From an uncultured Bacillota bacterium (lineage in GTDB: Bacteria; Bacillota; Clostridia; Christensenellales; QAND01), in assembly GCA_905188085.1 (NCBI GenBank), contig CAJJKN010000003.1, positions 62,001 to 126,000 on the forward strand: a stretch of DNA of 64,000 nucleotides, in the 5' to 3' direction. Position 1 is the first letter of the stretch; each line of letters begins with the position of its first letter. The notes under the pieces were generated by a model. That model saw nothing but the letters and a program-made list of their open reading frames with translations. It did no database searches and was not told where the DNA came from. The position numbers and the translations under genes are program-made. Positions 32,986 to 41,915 of this stretch are shown piece after piece.

Positions 32986-33744
32986 TCAATCTTCCATGCC
33001 TTCCCGGTTAAAATACCGCGGCTTTCCCTTGCTTTTTCGGCCGTACTCCACCGCCGTTTTCGGGCACCCCGCGATACACGCCATACAGTGCGTGCAGGCA
33101 GTGCCCCATTGCGGCCTGCCGTTTTGCATTGTAATGTTGTTCAGCGGGCACCGTTTGGCGCAAAGCCCGCAGCCTATGCAGGCCTGCGTTGTCCAAAACT
33201 TTTTCGCCTTCACAAAGCATTTGTAAAACACATCGTTGACAATCCCGCTTTCCAGCCGCCCGATCGGCCCGGGCTTGGCAGCTTCAAACATTTCTCCCGC
33301 TTTTATCTTTTCCGCCAGCTCGTCTACCGCAGGGCGGGCGCGTTTCAAAATTTCCTCCGCCTCTTTGGGGCCGGGCACAGGAAACATCGCCAGATAGTTT
33401 TCCGGCATTTTCACCGCCGCCAGCCCGCGCCATTGCCCCTGTATTTTTTCGCAGAGCGCCTTTGCATACCGGGCCGCGTTGCCGGCGCTGTCTCCGCAGG
33501 TCGTCACAAAATAAACCGGCCGCCCCGCTGCCGCACAGTGCTGCTCTAAATACACCTGCGCCAGGCGCGGAACCCGCCATCCGTAAATCGGGGTGACCAC
33601 CACCAGCGGCCGCTCGTCCATTTCAGGCATCGGCGTTTGGCCTTTTATACATTTTGCCAGGTTGATTCTTTTTTCTTGCAGTTTCTCTGCCAACCATTTT
33701 GCCGCCAGCGCGCTGTTACCCGTGCCGGAAAAATATGCTATCAT
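32986..33744 (-). CDS. EFR1-family flavodoxin-ferredoxin
   Basis: A 252-residue protein with an N-terminal flavodoxin domain (IAYFSGTGNSALAA, residues 2-15, FMN loop) and a C-terminal pair of 4Fe-4S clusters, CIGCGLCAKRCP and CTHCMACIAGCP, near residues 175 and 205. This is the EFR1 (EF-hand-free, ferredoxin-flavodoxin) architecture common in clostridia. It likely carries electrons in anaerobic metabolism. The ATG at 33744 has AGAGGGGG upstream. It stands alone on the minus strand. Confidence 0.92.
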   Translation of the reverse strand: MIAYFSGTGNSALAAKWLAEKLQEKRINLAKCIKGQTPMPEMDERPLVVVTPIYGWRVPRLAQVYLEQHCAAAGRPVYFVTTCGDSAGNAARYAKALCEKIQGQWRGLAAVKMPENYLAMFPVPGPKEAEEILKRARPAVDELAEKIKAGEMFEAAKPGPIGRLESGIVNDVFYKCFVKAKKFWTTQACIGCGLCAKRCPLNNITMQNGRPQWGTACTHCMACIAGCPKTAVEYGRKSKGKPRYFNREGMED

Positions 33745-33833
33745 GCCGCGTTCCCCCTCTTTTTCCCTTTCCGCTGCTTTCTCGTTTGGTTTTCAGTATA
33801 GCATGTCTTCTCTGTTCTGTCCGTTTTGCCTTC

Positions 33834-33862
33834 TTGCCATTTCCCGATAAAAATGGGATAAT
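33834..33862 (+). promoter_or_regulatory. Promoter of the second M42 peptidase gene
   Basis: TTGCCA (33834-33839) and GATAAT (33857-33862) are 17 bases apart, about 75 bases before the start. Confidence 0.6.
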
Positions 33863-33935
33863 GTCTGTATAGTATCTTTTTTGTTCCTAAAGTCGTGTCT
33901 TTTTGTTTTTCATTTGCATCAAGGAGGTTTTCCCC

Positions 33936-35039
33936 ATGAAACAATTGCTCACAGACATCCTTTCCGACCTGTGCACCACCCCCGGCCCTTCCGGTTTTGA
34001 GCGGGAGATTGCACAAAAGGCCAAAGACTATCTCTCTCCCTATTGCGATGAAATCACCGTGGATGCCGTGGGCAATGTCGTCGGCAAAATCAACGGGCAA
34101 GATCCTTCGCTCAAGCCTGCCATGGTCTATGCGCATATGGATCGCATCGGTTTTATCGTTTCCTTTTTGCAGGAAGACGGCTTTTTGCGCTTGCAGGCCG
34201 TCGGCGGCATTCCGGATAAAGTACTGCCGGGCAGCGTTGTTTCGGTACGCACCTGGGCGGGCGACACTTGGAAGCCCGGCGTAATCGGCACCAAATGCAA
34301 TCATTTGATGACCGAAGAAGAGCAGGGCCGCGTGCAGCCTCTTTCCGAATTATTGGTGGACGTGGGGGCGCACAGCGTAGAAGAATTGCAGCAGATGGGC
34401 TTTTCCGTCGGCTGCCCTGCGGTATACCGTCCGTTTTTCCAGCGCATGGGTGAATACGGCATTGCCGCCACAGCCCTGGATAACTGTGGCAGCGTCGCTG
34501 CCCTAATCGGTATTGCCAAGCAGCTTTGCAAAGCCCGCCCGCCACGCGATACCTACATCGCTGCCACTGTGTGGGAAGAATACAACCAGCGCGCCGCCGC
34601 CATGGCCGTGCGCAAAGTAAACCCCGTTGTGGCCATCAGCATGGATATGCTCCTGGCGGGGGATACGCCGGATGTGCGCGGCTCGTTTGAGGGCACGTTG
34701 GGCCGCGGGCCGGTCGCTTCGCATTTTAATTACAGTGATCAGCCCATGAACGGCACCATCGCCCACCCCGGCCTATACAAACTGGCGCTGAAAACAGCAC
34801 AGGCACAAAACACCGGCCTCCAGCGCTATGTCTGTTACAGCAGCCTGGGCGACAATGCCTATTCCCAGCTGCAAGGCGACGGCCCGGCCTGCATTGAAAT
34901 CGGCGCCCCCGTTCGCTATGCCCATTCCACAACGGAAGTAGCGGATATTCGGGATATCGTCGGCCTGTCCGTTTTGGTGGCCCATATGCTGTTATCCCTG
35001 GATGCGTCCTTTGTGCAGGCACGCTATACCCTGCGCTAA
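33936..35039 (+). CDS. M42 family peptidase with altered metal motifs
   Basis: A 367-residue member of the M42 peptidases (di-metal TET-type aminopeptidases). The first ligand set is AHMDRIG (canonical HMDEIG). The bridging-metal segment reads ALDNCGSV where most members have DD-R-G, and the catalytic Glu pair is in VWEEYNQRA instead of QEEVG-x-RG. The final His is in RYAHSTTE. So the fold is clear but several positions differ from the partial M42 gene at the start of the window. The ATG at 33936 has AAGGAGG eight bases upstream. Confidence 0.88.
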   Translation: MKQLLTDILSDLCTTPGPSGFEREIAQKAKDYLSPYCDEITVDAVGNVVGKINGQDPSLKPAMVYAHMDRIGFIVSFLQEDGFLRLQAVGGIPDKVLPGSVVSVRTWAGDTWKPGVIGTKCNHLMTEEEQGRVQPLSELLVDVGAHSVEELQQMGFSVGCPAVYRPFFQRMGEYGIAATALDNCGSVAALIGIAKQLCKARPPRDTYIAATVWEEYNQRAAAMAVRKVNPVVAISMDMLLAGDTPDVRGSFEGTLGRGPVASHFNYSDQPMNGTIAHPGLYKLALKTAQAQNTGLQRYVCYSSLGDNAYSQLQGDGPACIEIGAPVRYAHSTTEVADIRDIVGLSVLVAHMLLSLDASFVQARYTLR

Positions 35040-35053
35040 CCGCACTCCTCATG

Positions 35054-35076
35054 CCCGGCCTATGGCCGGGTTTTTT
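35054..35076 (+). terminator. Terminator after the second M42 gene
   Basis: CCCGGCC-TAT-GGCCGGG followed by TTTTTTATTTT. Confidence 0.9.
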
Positions 35077-35157
35077 ATTTTGGTATGTTCTGTTTGGTTT
35101 TCGCATAGGCTAGCGTTGGAGCCCGGCTCAACTATCTTTTTACAGGAGGCGTTTTCC

Positions 35158-36243
35158 ATGCCACACATTCGTCATCTCTATCCCGGCGGCAACACTTCGC
35201 GCGGATTTTACAGTTATTACGATCAGCTTCTTCCCCCGCAAACCGCCACCCGCATTTTCATCTTAAAAGGCGGCCCCGGCGTAGGAAAATCCACGCTGAT
35301 GCGCAGCATCGGCGAAACCATCGCCGAAAAAATGGATGTAGAGTTTTTGCATTGCTCTTCGGATAACGACAGCCTGGACGGCATCCTCGTACCCTCCAAA
35401 GGCCTTATGATGGTAGACGGCACCGCGCCGCATATCGTCGATCCCGATCTGCCCGGCGCTGTGGACGGCATTGTCAACCTTGGCACCTGTTTAAACGAAA
35501 CGGCCATGCAGGAAAAGGCGCCGCAAATCCATCAAACAAAGCAAAAGATTTCCGCCCGGTTCCGGCGCGCCTATCGCTATCTGGCCGCCGCTTCCCGCCT
35601 GCGGGAAGACTCCAACGCCCTCTATGCCGCCCATGCAGACCGCGCCGCGCTCAACGATGCGCTGGCCCCCTGGCTGAAAACGCTGTTTGGTAAACGCAAA
35701 CCGCAAGCCCCCGGCCGCGAGCGAAAGCTGTTTGCCGGCGCCGTTACGCCGCGCGGCTGCGTCTGCACGCTGGAATCGTTAAAGCCCGGCGAATGCTGGC
35801 GGATAGACGGCCCCTGGGCCTTCCCCTCGGAATGGATTTTGCAGCGCATCCGTACCCAGGCGCTCTGGGCCGGGATGGATGTGGAATCCTATCACTGCGC
35901 CATAGACCCGCAGCGCATAGAGCACCTCTATCTCAAACAGGCGGATCTTTTGATCACCACGCATTCGGAATATCACAACATTTCCCCGGCCGGCGTCACG
36001 CAAACCCTGTCTTTCCGGCCTTTATTGGATGCTTCGGCGCTTTCTTTGCATCAGGCCGATTTGCAGCAAAACCGGGCGATGTTTTCCCAGCTCCTTCAAA
36101 CCGCCGCAGACGCCATTGCAGACGCCAAAGCCCTGCATGATACGCTGGAGCATTTTTACACCAGCGAAATGGATTATACAAAGCTCGGCCGCATTACAGA
36201 GCAGGTTCGCCGCCGGATGCTCTCTTTATCCGGACTCATATGA
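35158..36243 (+). CDS. P-loop ATPase of the PRK06851 type, function unknown
   Basis: A 361-residue protein with a clear Walker A, LKGGPGVGKSTLMRS, near residue 38, followed by MMVDGTAPHIVDPDLPG. The second half has a shorter P-loop-derived region (GAVTPRGCVCTL near residue 200) with no Walker A. I recognise the arrangement from uncharacterised clostridial ATPases. The ATG at 35158 follows ACAGGAGG; an in-frame extension upstream overlaps the previous terminator and is unlikely. Substrate and partner are unknown. Confidence 0.7.
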   Translation: MPHIRHLYPGGNTSRGFYSYYDQLLPPQTATRIFILKGGPGVGKSTLMRSIGETIAEKMDVEFLHCSSDNDSLDGILVPSKGLMMVDGTAPHIVDPDLPGAVDGIVNLGTCLNETAMQEKAPQIHQTKQKISARFRRAYRYLAAASRLREDSNALYAAHADRAALNDALAPWLKTLFGKRKPQAPGRERKLFAGAVTPRGCVCTLESLKPGECWRIDGPWAFPSEWILQRIRTQALWAGMDVESYHCAIDPQRIEHLYLKQADLLITTHSEYHNISPAGVTQTLSFRPLLDASALSLHQADLQQNRAMFSQLLQTAADAIADAKALHDTLEHFYTSEMDYTKLGRITEQVRRRMLSLSGLI

Positions 36244-36283
36244 TCTATGCCGTTTGGAGTGTCGTTTCTCCCTGCCTATTTTC

Positions 36284-36310
36284 AAACCTTCGGCTTTGCC
36301 GGAGGTTTTT
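36284..36310 (+). terminator. Terminator after the P-loop ATPase gene
   Basis: AAACCTTCGGC-TTT-GCCGGAGGTTTTT with one mismatch, 40 bases after the stop. Confidence 0.75.
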
Positions 36311-36333
36311 CTTTTCTCCTTTAACGGCAAAAG

Positions 36334-36359
36334 AAAAAAGAGGAATTTCTCCTCTTTTT
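36334..36359. terminator. Second bidirectional terminator
   Basis: AAAAAGAGGA-ATTTC-TCCTCTTTTT, just after the stop of the minus-strand isomerase-family gene. Confidence 0.8.
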
Positions 36360-36371
36360 CCGGTTCTTGTT

Positions 36372-37769
36372 TTATCCCAACATTTTCTTAACCGGCCGCA
36401 TGGGGTCTGCGTTTACGCCGCCCAAATACTTGCAGGCCTCGCTTAAAATCTGGCTGTAATTTCCGTATGCGCCCGCCACATGATGAATATAGGGGCCAAA
36501 GATAATCTTCTCTTCCCAGTCCTCCCAGCAGTCCACTTCCAGCCATACATAGTTTCCCTTTTTAGGCGGCCCGTCTATTCCGCGGCCCTGGCCGGAAAAC
36601 AGGGAATACACGCCGTTCAACATATCAAACCGGGCAATGGTAATCGGCCCGTTTTTCAATTGAAAAGCGCCCCTGCCGTGGAAGGTGCTCTTGGGCGGCG
36701 TATCCGGATGCGCCAAACCGGGCGGATACGGCCCGCAATGCCATAACAGTTCCACGTTGTCCCATTCCGGGTGCCGGCTTGTAATGTCGGAAAAGAAAAT
36801 CGGCTCCCGGTCCAGCGTGGCCGCTTGCATCATCACGGCCGTCACCGCGCCCAAAATATCCCCTTCACAGGCCGTGGGAATGCCCTTTTGGCACAGTTGG
36901 CCGATGATCTGGCAGCCGGAAATGCCGTAGCGCTGCGGCAGCAGCGACCAACATTCCATCGCCACGCCGTCTATGTCATAGTTTTCCACCATCTCTTCAA
37001 TGGCCATAATCAAAGCCGCCTGCCGGCGCTGCCTATCCATAGCCAATTCGCTCACATCCACGGTTTTGGCAAACGCCGCCACGGCGCTGTCCACCTCTTC
37101 GGCTCTGGTTTGCAAAATGCGATCCGATGCTTCCAGCATATCCGCGCTGCCCCACGGGTATACCTCTATCCCGAATTTTCTCAACAGCTCATCTTCGTTA
37201 TAAATCACCGAATAAAACGCCTGCGGCCGGCCCCCTGCCAACAGAATCCGCATGCCGCGGAACCGGCGCACCACATTGGCCACCGCGCAAAAATCCTCAA
37301 AGCCTTTTTTCAGCCTTGGCCCGTCCACTTCGGAATTGAGAATATAGGAAAACGGCACGCCAAAGCGCTGCAGGCTTTTGGAAGAAGCCAGCGTTCCGCA
37401 TTGCGTATCCCTGTCCTTGCCGCCCGGATAATCCGGATACGGGTCTCGGTTGCCCCACAAAAGCACCGGCACATTCATCCGCTTTGCAATCTGCCCTACC
37501 ACTTCTTCACAGCCAAAATCGCAATGCGGCACAAACAGCGCATCTACCTGCTGGCGCTTTAGCGCCTGTTCCACCTGCGCCACCTGCGCATGCTCATACA
37601 ATAGCCCCTCCGGCAATACGGCTTCCATATCCACCGTAACCGCCTCTTTGGGCGCAATCTGCTTTAGCCGATCTAAAATCAGCTGCTTTTGTTCCAGCGC
37701 GGTTTCCATCCTCGTCGTAGCTCTTTTAATCGGCACTACCCCTATTTTCACCGGTCCGTTGTCTCTCAT
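36372..37769 (-). CDS. L-fucose/L-arabinose isomerase family protein
   Basis: A 465-residue protein of the fucose/arabinose isomerase fold. Features include VPHCDFGCEEVVG near residue 85, WGNRDPYPDY near 107 and a central metal site region ACEGDILGAVTA near 300, and a C-terminal domain WHCGPYPPGLAH then FHGRGAFQLKNGPITIARFD. Members convert aldoses to ketoses or have lost activity; the native substrate is not decidable. The ATG at 37769 has GGAGGTG upstream. No sugar transporter or kinase is adjacent. Confidence 0.85.
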   Translation of the reverse strand: MRDNGPVKIGVVPIKRATTRMETALEQKQLILDRLKQIAPKEAVTVDMEAVLPEGLLYEHAQVAQVEQALKRQQVDALFVPHCDFGCEEVVGQIAKRMNVPVLLWGNRDPYPDYPGGKDRDTQCGTLASSKSLQRFGVPFSYILNSEVDGPRLKKGFEDFCAVANVVRRFRGMRILLAGGRPQAFYSVIYNEDELLRKFGIEVYPWGSADMLEASDRILQTRAEEVDSAVAAFAKTVDVSELAMDRQRRQAALIMAIEEMVENYDIDGVAMECWSLLPQRYGISGCQIIGQLCQKGIPTACEGDILGAVTAVMMQAATLDREPIFFSDITSRHPEWDNVELLWHCGPYPPGLAHPDTPPKSTFHGRGAFQLKNGPITIARFDMLNGVYSLFSGQGRGIDGPPKKGNYVWLEVDCWEDWEEKIIFGPYIHHVAGAYGNYSQILSEACKYLGGVNADPMRPVKKMLG

Positions 37770-37893
37770 TCTCTTGCTGCACCTCCTGCCCCTTTGTTTG
37801 TATTATACCTTACTTTGCCCTTTTGCAACACCCGGGCACGCGCGCTTGTTTTTTGGCATAGCATAGCAAAGAAAGCAAAGGAGGAGATTTGTC

Positions 37894-38637
37894 ATGCCCA
37901 TCATTTATCTAAGCCCCTCTACCCAGGAATGGAACCCCACCGTCATCGGCCAAAACGAGGAATATTATATGAACCTCATCGCCGATGCCATGATCCCTTA
38001 CCTTACCGCCAGCGGCATTGCCTATACCCGCAACACCAAAGACATGACGGCCGCTTCCTCCATCGCCGCCTCCAACCGCGGCAGCTATGATTTGCATCTG
38101 GCGCTGCATTCCAACGCCGCCCCCGAGGCTCTTTCCGGGCAGCTGCAAGGGCCGGATGTCTATCATGCGCCGGGCAGCGTTTTGGGCGCCCGCGCCGCAC
38201 GCATCATCGCGGATAACTTAAAAGCCATCTATCCCGATCCCAATTTGGTCCATGTGCGCAGCTCTGCTGCCATTGCGGAAGTGCAGCGTACCAAGGCCCC
38301 CTCTGTTTTAATCGAATTTGCCTATCACGATAACGTGGCGGACGCAACCTGGATTCAAAACAACATCCAGGCCATCGCCCGCAATGTGGTGCTCTCTCTC
38401 ACGGAATATTTCGGGCTGCCTTTCATTGAGCCCGTGCCGCCCAGGGCAGGCGTAGTCCGGGTAAACAGCGGCAGCTTTTTATACATCCGGGAAAAACCGT
38501 CCACCTCCGCCGCCGTTGTGGCGCTGGCCTATAATGGCGATGAAGTCACGGTTTACGGCCAATGGCAGGGATGGTATACCGTTTTGTATCGCGATGATTT
38601 GGGCTATGCCAACAGCCGATACATCCGCTTTTTGTAA
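37894..38637 (+). CDS. N-acetylmuramoyl-L-alanine amidase with SH3 domain
   Basis: A 247-residue cell-wall hydrolase. Residues 1-175 form an Amidase_3 zinc domain: IYLSPSTQEWNP (first His replaced by a short N-terminal arm), LHLALHSNAAP (zinc His) and IEFAYHDN (catalytic Glu plus His). Residues 190-245 are a bacterial SH3 domain (FLYIREKPSTSAAVVALAYNGDEVTV) that binds the wall. There is no signal peptide, so export may be by lysis or a non-classical route, as for phage or spore amidases. The ATG at 37894 has AAGGAGGAG upstream. Confidence 0.85.
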   Translation: MPIIYLSPSTQEWNPTVIGQNEEYYMNLIADAMIPYLTASGIAYTRNTKDMTAASSIAASNRGSYDLHLALHSNAAPEALSGQLQGPDVYHAPGSVLGARAARIIADNLKAIYPDPNLVHVRSSAAIAEVQRTKAPSVLIEFAYHDNVADATWIQNNIQAIARNVVLSLTEYFGLPFIEPVPPRAGVVRVNSGSFLYIREKPSTSAAVVALAYNGDEVTVYGQWQGWYTVLYRDDLGYANSRYIRFL

Positions 38638-38658
38638 AAAGCGAACCTTCTTTCTAAA

Positions 38659-38697
38659 CCCCGCATAGGATAGGGGTGAAAGGGGCGTTTCCCTTTC
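38659..38697 (+). repeat. Two small hairpins in the leader of the cysteine-rich gene
   Basis: CCCC ... GGGG (38659-38676) and GAAAGGG-GCGTTT-CCCTTTC (38678-38697) follow each other 28 bases before the small gene; no T-run follows, so they are not simple terminators. Confidence 0.5.
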
Positions 38698-38724
38698 GTT
38701 ACCAATGAAGAGGAGGACATAAAA

Positions 38725-38988
38725 ATGTTTTGTCAACGTTGTTCCTATGCGCGCACGCGCCGCTGCTGCAACAACAGCACTTCCAACCAAATTTCCGATA
38801 CGGCAACGGGCTATATCCCCGTTACCATGTCGTATACCTTTACCCCCACAGGCAGCCAATCCGATGGCTTCGGCTTTATCGACCAAAACGCCCTGCTTTC
38901 CGGGCAGAGCGGTGCCTGTGATGATTGCAACACCGCCTCCAAATCCGCCGTGAACAACAGCGGCTGCGGCTGCAACGTTCGCTATTAA
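38725..38988 (+). CDS. Small cysteine-rich protein, unknown
   Basis: An 87-residue protein with eight cysteines, in three clusters: CQRC near the start, CC at residues 14-15, then CDDC and CGC near the end, with a low-complexity Ser/Thr/Gly middle. The AGAGGAGGA before the ATG is strong, which supports translation. It follows the amidase by 87 bases behind two hairpins. The cysteine pattern could bind metal or crosslink, as in spore-coat or bacteriocin precursors, but no family is recognised. Confidence 0.6.
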   Translation: MFCQRCSYARTRRCCNNSTSNQISDTATGYIPVTMSYTFTPTGSQSDGFGFIDQNALLSGQSGACDDCNTASKSAVNNSGCGCNVRY

Positions 38989-38994
38989 CCCTCC

Positions 38995-39017
38995 CGCGCC
39001 CCTTATCCGGGCGCTTT
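38995..39017 (+). terminator. Weak hairpin after the cysteine-rich gene
   Basis: GCGCCC-CTTATCC-GGGCGC with a poor T-run. The strong terminator at 39071 is probably the real end. Confidence 0.35.
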
Positions 39018-39070
39018 ACATCTGTTTTTCACAAAGGCCTCCTTCCCTTGTCCCTCGTTTTCTTATCCCC

Positions 39071-39102
39071 AAAAAGGGCCGGTTTCGGTCCTTTTTGTTT
39101 TC
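39071..39102. terminator. Terminator, both directions possible
   Basis: AAAAAGGGCCG-GTTT-CGGTCCTTTTT with one wobble pair, followed by TTTTTG. Confidence 0.8.
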
Positions 39103-39147
39103 GCTTGTTCGTTTCCGCGGCAGCGTGCATTTTCCCCGTCGCTTTGT

Positions 39148-39153
39148 TATAAT
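39148..39153 (+). promoter_or_regulatory. Probable -10 of the 39186 gene
   Basis: TTATAAT ends at 39153, 32 bases before the GTG start. No clear -35. Confidence 0.4.
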
Positions 39154-39185
39154 AGGGCCAACGTATGATACAGGAGGAATGCTCC

Positions 39186-39611
39186 GTGCTTTCCAAAAAA
39201 GCAAAAAGCACCGCTTTGGTGCTGTTAAACGATGCCACACGCCAACGCTGCCAACAGGGGGTCGGCGCGCAGCTATCCCGTCTTGCGCAAAACGACCCAT
39301 CCTACCTCACATCCCCTGCCTATCGCGAAATCTATACTTCTTTATGCCGGGATGTCGCGCTGGATGTCCGCCGAGCGCTGGCGTTTAAGTCGCCCTCGCA
39401 CGCCCGGGTGATGGAGCGGCTGGTAGCCCATCCCGAACAGCTTTATCATGAAAGCATTTTGGAGGAAAATGGCATTTATACCTATCCGCTTTTGTTTGGG
39501 CTTTTATATTTTTCGCTGACCAGGCGCACCCCAAAGCCGGAGGATTTGCAAATCGTCCAGCAGTATTTTACAAAATTTCTCTGTGAAATCGCCGAAGGGC
39601 AGCCTTTGTAA
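39186..39611 (+). CDS. Conserved hypothetical protein (141 aa)
   Basis: A 141-residue soluble helical protein (LSKKAKSTALVLLNDATRQRC, then REIYTSLCRDVALDVRRALAF, then LYFSLTRRTPKPEDLQIVQQYF). I do not recognise a family. The start is GTG at 39186, eight bases after CAGGAGG; the in-frame ATG at 39165 lies before that ribosome site and cannot use it. Its own promoter-like -10 is 32 bases upstream. A terminator follows its stop. Confidence 0.7.
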   Translation: MLSKKAKSTALVLLNDATRQRCQQGVGAQLSRLAQNDPSYLTSPAYREIYTSLCRDVALDVRRALAFKSPSHARVMERLVAHPEQLYHESILEENGIYTYPLLFGLLYFSLTRRTPKPEDLQIVQQYFTKFLCEIAEGQPL

Positions 39612-39640
39612 ACACCCGAAAAACCGGGTGTTTCTTTTTT
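39611..39640 (+). terminator. Terminator after the 39186 gene
   Basis: AACACCCG-AAAAA-CCGGGTGTT with T-run. Confidence 0.8.
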
Positions 39641-39703
39641 CGCATTTTGTGTATGGTATATTTTCCCACGGCCCGGGCCATACTAATTTCGAGGTGAAGC
39701 AGT

Positions 39704-39865
39704 ATGGCCTATATCAACCCCCAATTGCGGGAGTATTTTGAAGATCTGCCCATAGATCTTCAGGAAACTCTGTTACACAGCACTGCCAACATCGGCACAG
39801 TCGGCGAACTGGAAACCGCCCTGCATCTTTTAGGGCACTACGAACGCTGCTGCGGCGATGATTGA
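39704..39865 (+). CDS. Small protein (53 aa), unknown
   Basis: A 53-codon frame, MAYINPQLREYF then LPIDLQETLLHST and a final HYERCCGDD. The ribosome site GAGGTGAAG lies 6 bases before the ATG. It is acidic with well-formed helices and ends before a strong terminator. Too short to assign. Confidence 0.55.
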   Translation: MAYINPQLREYFEDLPIDLQETLLHSTANIGTVGELETALHLLGHYERCCGDD

Positions 39866-39876
39866 ATCCTCTCCAA

Positions 39877-39906
39877 AAAAAGAAGCCCCCAGGGGCTTCT
39901 TTTTTA
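39877..39906. terminator. Bidirectional terminator of the V-ATPase operon
   Basis: AAAAAAAGAAGCCCC-CA-GGGGCTTCTTTTTT, between the convergent small gene and the ntp operon. Confidence 0.9.
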
Positions 39907-40527
39907 TCGCCGGCTCAATACCAGATCTTTTACTTTTCTCAGCCTCGTATTGGTCGCTCTGTCGTTTTCTTCCAGCTGCATGGCAATGCGCCTTGCGCTT
40001 TGCTGATATTGCGGAATCAACACATATTCCAGCGCATTTACCCGGCGGCGCGTTCTTTCAATTTCATCGGCCAATTGCCGGCATGCCTGTTCGGTTTCCG
40101 CCAATTGTATCAGCTTTGGCAAAGCGCTTTTCAACGCTTCCATGCCACATCGCATATCTTCATCCTGCCACAGGCACGGCGTTGTCTGTGTTTTTTGCTG
40201 CAAAAGCGTCAGCTTCGGCAGCGTTACGCCCATAGCCTTTTGCGTCTGTATTTCAATTTCTGCCGTCTCCCTCGGCCATAACAGCGCCGTTTCCCATTTG
40301 GCCCGGCCGGCAGTGCCCATGGAAAAGCGCAGCGCCGCATAGGCGTTTTCCAGCTCTTTTTCCGTTTCGTCCCGCAGCTGCCGGTTTTCCTCTGTCAACA
40401 TCAAAAACCGGCGCATCAGTTCGTCTCTTTTATCCTTTAACAGCTTATGCCCCCGCTGGGCCGCCATCAGCTTTTTCTTGGTTTCGGACAGCGCCATGCG
40501 CGTAGGCGCCGGGTTTGTCTGCACCAT
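39904..40527 (-). CDS. ntpD: V-type ATP synthase subunit D
   Basis: A 207-residue stalk subunit, the central rotor shaft of the V1 sector. The N-terminal PAPTRMALSETKKKLMAAQRGH and C-terminal DEIERTRRRVNALEYVLIPQ are the coiled-coil ends of the family. The ATG at 40527 is used; a GTG two codons earlier is too close to the ribosome site AAGGAG. It is the last gene of the ntp operon and overlaps nothing, ending before the terminator. Confidence 0.93.
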   Translation of the reverse strand: MVQTNPAPTRMALSETKKKLMAAQRGHKLLKDKRDELMRRFLMLTEENRQLRDETEKELENAYAALRFSMGTAGRAKWETALLWPRETAEIEIQTQKAMGVTLPKLTLLQQKTQTTPCLWQDEDMRCGMEALKSALPKLIQLAETEQACRQLADEIERTRRRVNALEYVLIPQYQQSARRIAMQLEENDRATNTRLRKVKDLVLSRR

Positions 40528-40529
40528 GG

Positions 40530-41915
40530 TCACTGCTCCTTTTTCTGCGTATCGTAATATTGTTCCAGCTGCTTGTTGGAAAGGCGTTTTAGTTCCTGCC
40601 TTGGCAGCATACGCAATAGCTCCCAGCCAAGATCCAAGGTCTGTTCGATGGTGCGGTTTGTTTCAAAGCCCTGGCAAAGGTAGCGCTGTTCAAATGCCTC
40701 GGCAAATTTGGCATATTGCAAATCCGTCTCCGTCAAGGCGGATTCTCCCAAAATCACCATCAATTCCCCGGCCTGTTTCCCCCTGGCATAGGCGGAAAAC
40801 AGCTGGTTCATCGTGTTTGCGTGGTCCTCCCTGGTTTTTCCTTCCCCAATGCCTTTGTCCTTCAGCCTGGAAAGAGAGGGCAGCACATCAATCGGCGGCA
40901 GCACGTTTTTTCGATACAGCTCTCTGGACAGCAAAATCTGTCCTTCCGTGATATAGCCGGTCAAATCCGGAATCGGATGGGTCTTGTCGTCCTCCGGCAT
41001 GGTTAAAATGGGGATCATGGTAATGCTGCCCGCTTTGCCAACCTGCCGGCCCGCCCGTTCATACAGCGAGGCCAAATCCGTATACATATAGCCCGGATAT
41101 CCCCGCCGCCCCGGCACCTCTTTGCGCGCCGCCGAGATTTCCCGTAGCGCATCGGCATAGTTTGTCATATCCGTCAGCAGCACCAGCACATGCATATCCC
41201 GCTCAAACGCCAGATATTCCGCCGCCGTCAACGCCATGCGCGGCGTGGCAATGCGCTCTATGGCCGGGTCGTTTGCCAGGTTGATAAACAATACCGTCCT
41301 ATCCAGCGCCCCGGTTTGGCGAAAGCTTTCTGTGAAAAAGTTTGCCTCTTCAAAGGTGATCCCAATGGCGGCAAACACCACGGCAAACGCATCGTCTGTG
41401 CCGCGCACCTGCGCCTGGCGCGCAATCTGCGCTGCCAATTGCGCATGTGGCAGGCCGCTGGCCGAAAAAATCGGCAGTTTCTGTCCGCGTACCAGGGTGT
41501 TGAGCCCGTCGATGGCCGAAATGCCCGTTTGTATAAATTCCTCCGGATATTGCCTTGCCACCGGGTTGATCGGTACCCCGTTTACATCCCGGTACTCTTC
41601 CGCCATCAGCGGCGGCCCCTGGTCAATCGGCCGGCCCAATCCATCAAACACGCGGCCCAGCATGTCCGGCGAAACCGGCAATTCCATCTGCCGCCCGGAA
41701 AACCGTACTTTGCTGGTCTGTAAATTGATCCCTGCCGCATTTTCAAACAACTGCACCAGCGCTTTGTCGCCTTCCACTTCCAGTACGCGGCAGCGCCTGG
41801 TTTCGCCGTTTTCCAGCTCTATTTCGCCCAGTTCATTATACGTTACGCCCTTTACCCGGCGCACCAGCATCAGCGGGCCCGCCACCTCTTCAATGGTTTT
41901 GTATTCAGTCGGCAT
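40530..41915 (-). CDS. ntpB: V-type ATP synthase subunit B
   Basis: A 461-residue non-catalytic nucleotide-binding subunit. It keeps [23 protein letters not shown] but lacks a Walker A, as expected for B. It starts with ATG 41915 after GAGGAGG, overlapping the end of subunit A by 11 bases. It alternates with A in the V1 head and helps couple ATP use to rotation. Confidence 0.95.
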   Translation of the reverse strand: MPTEYKTIEEVAGPLMLVRRVKGVTYNELGEIELENGETRRCRVLEVEGDKALVQLFENAAGINLQTSKVRFSGRQMELPVSPDMLGRVFDGLGRPIDQGPPLMAEEYRDVNGVPINPVARQYPEEFIQTGISAIDGLNTLVRGQKLPIFSASGLPHAQLAAQIARQAQVRGTDDAFAVVFAAIGITFEEANFFTESFRQTGALDRTVLFINLANDPAIERIATPRMALTAAEYLAFERDMHVLVLLTDMTNYADALREISAARKEVPGRRGYPGYMYTDLASLYERAGRQVGKAGSITMIPILTMPEDDKTHPIPDLTGYITEGQILLSRELYRKNVLPPIDVLPSLSRLKDKGIGEGKTREDHANTMNQLFSAYARGKQAGELMVILGESALTETDLQYAKFAEAFEQRYLCQGFETNRTIEQTLDLGWELLRMLPRQELKRLSNKQLEQYYDTQKKEQ

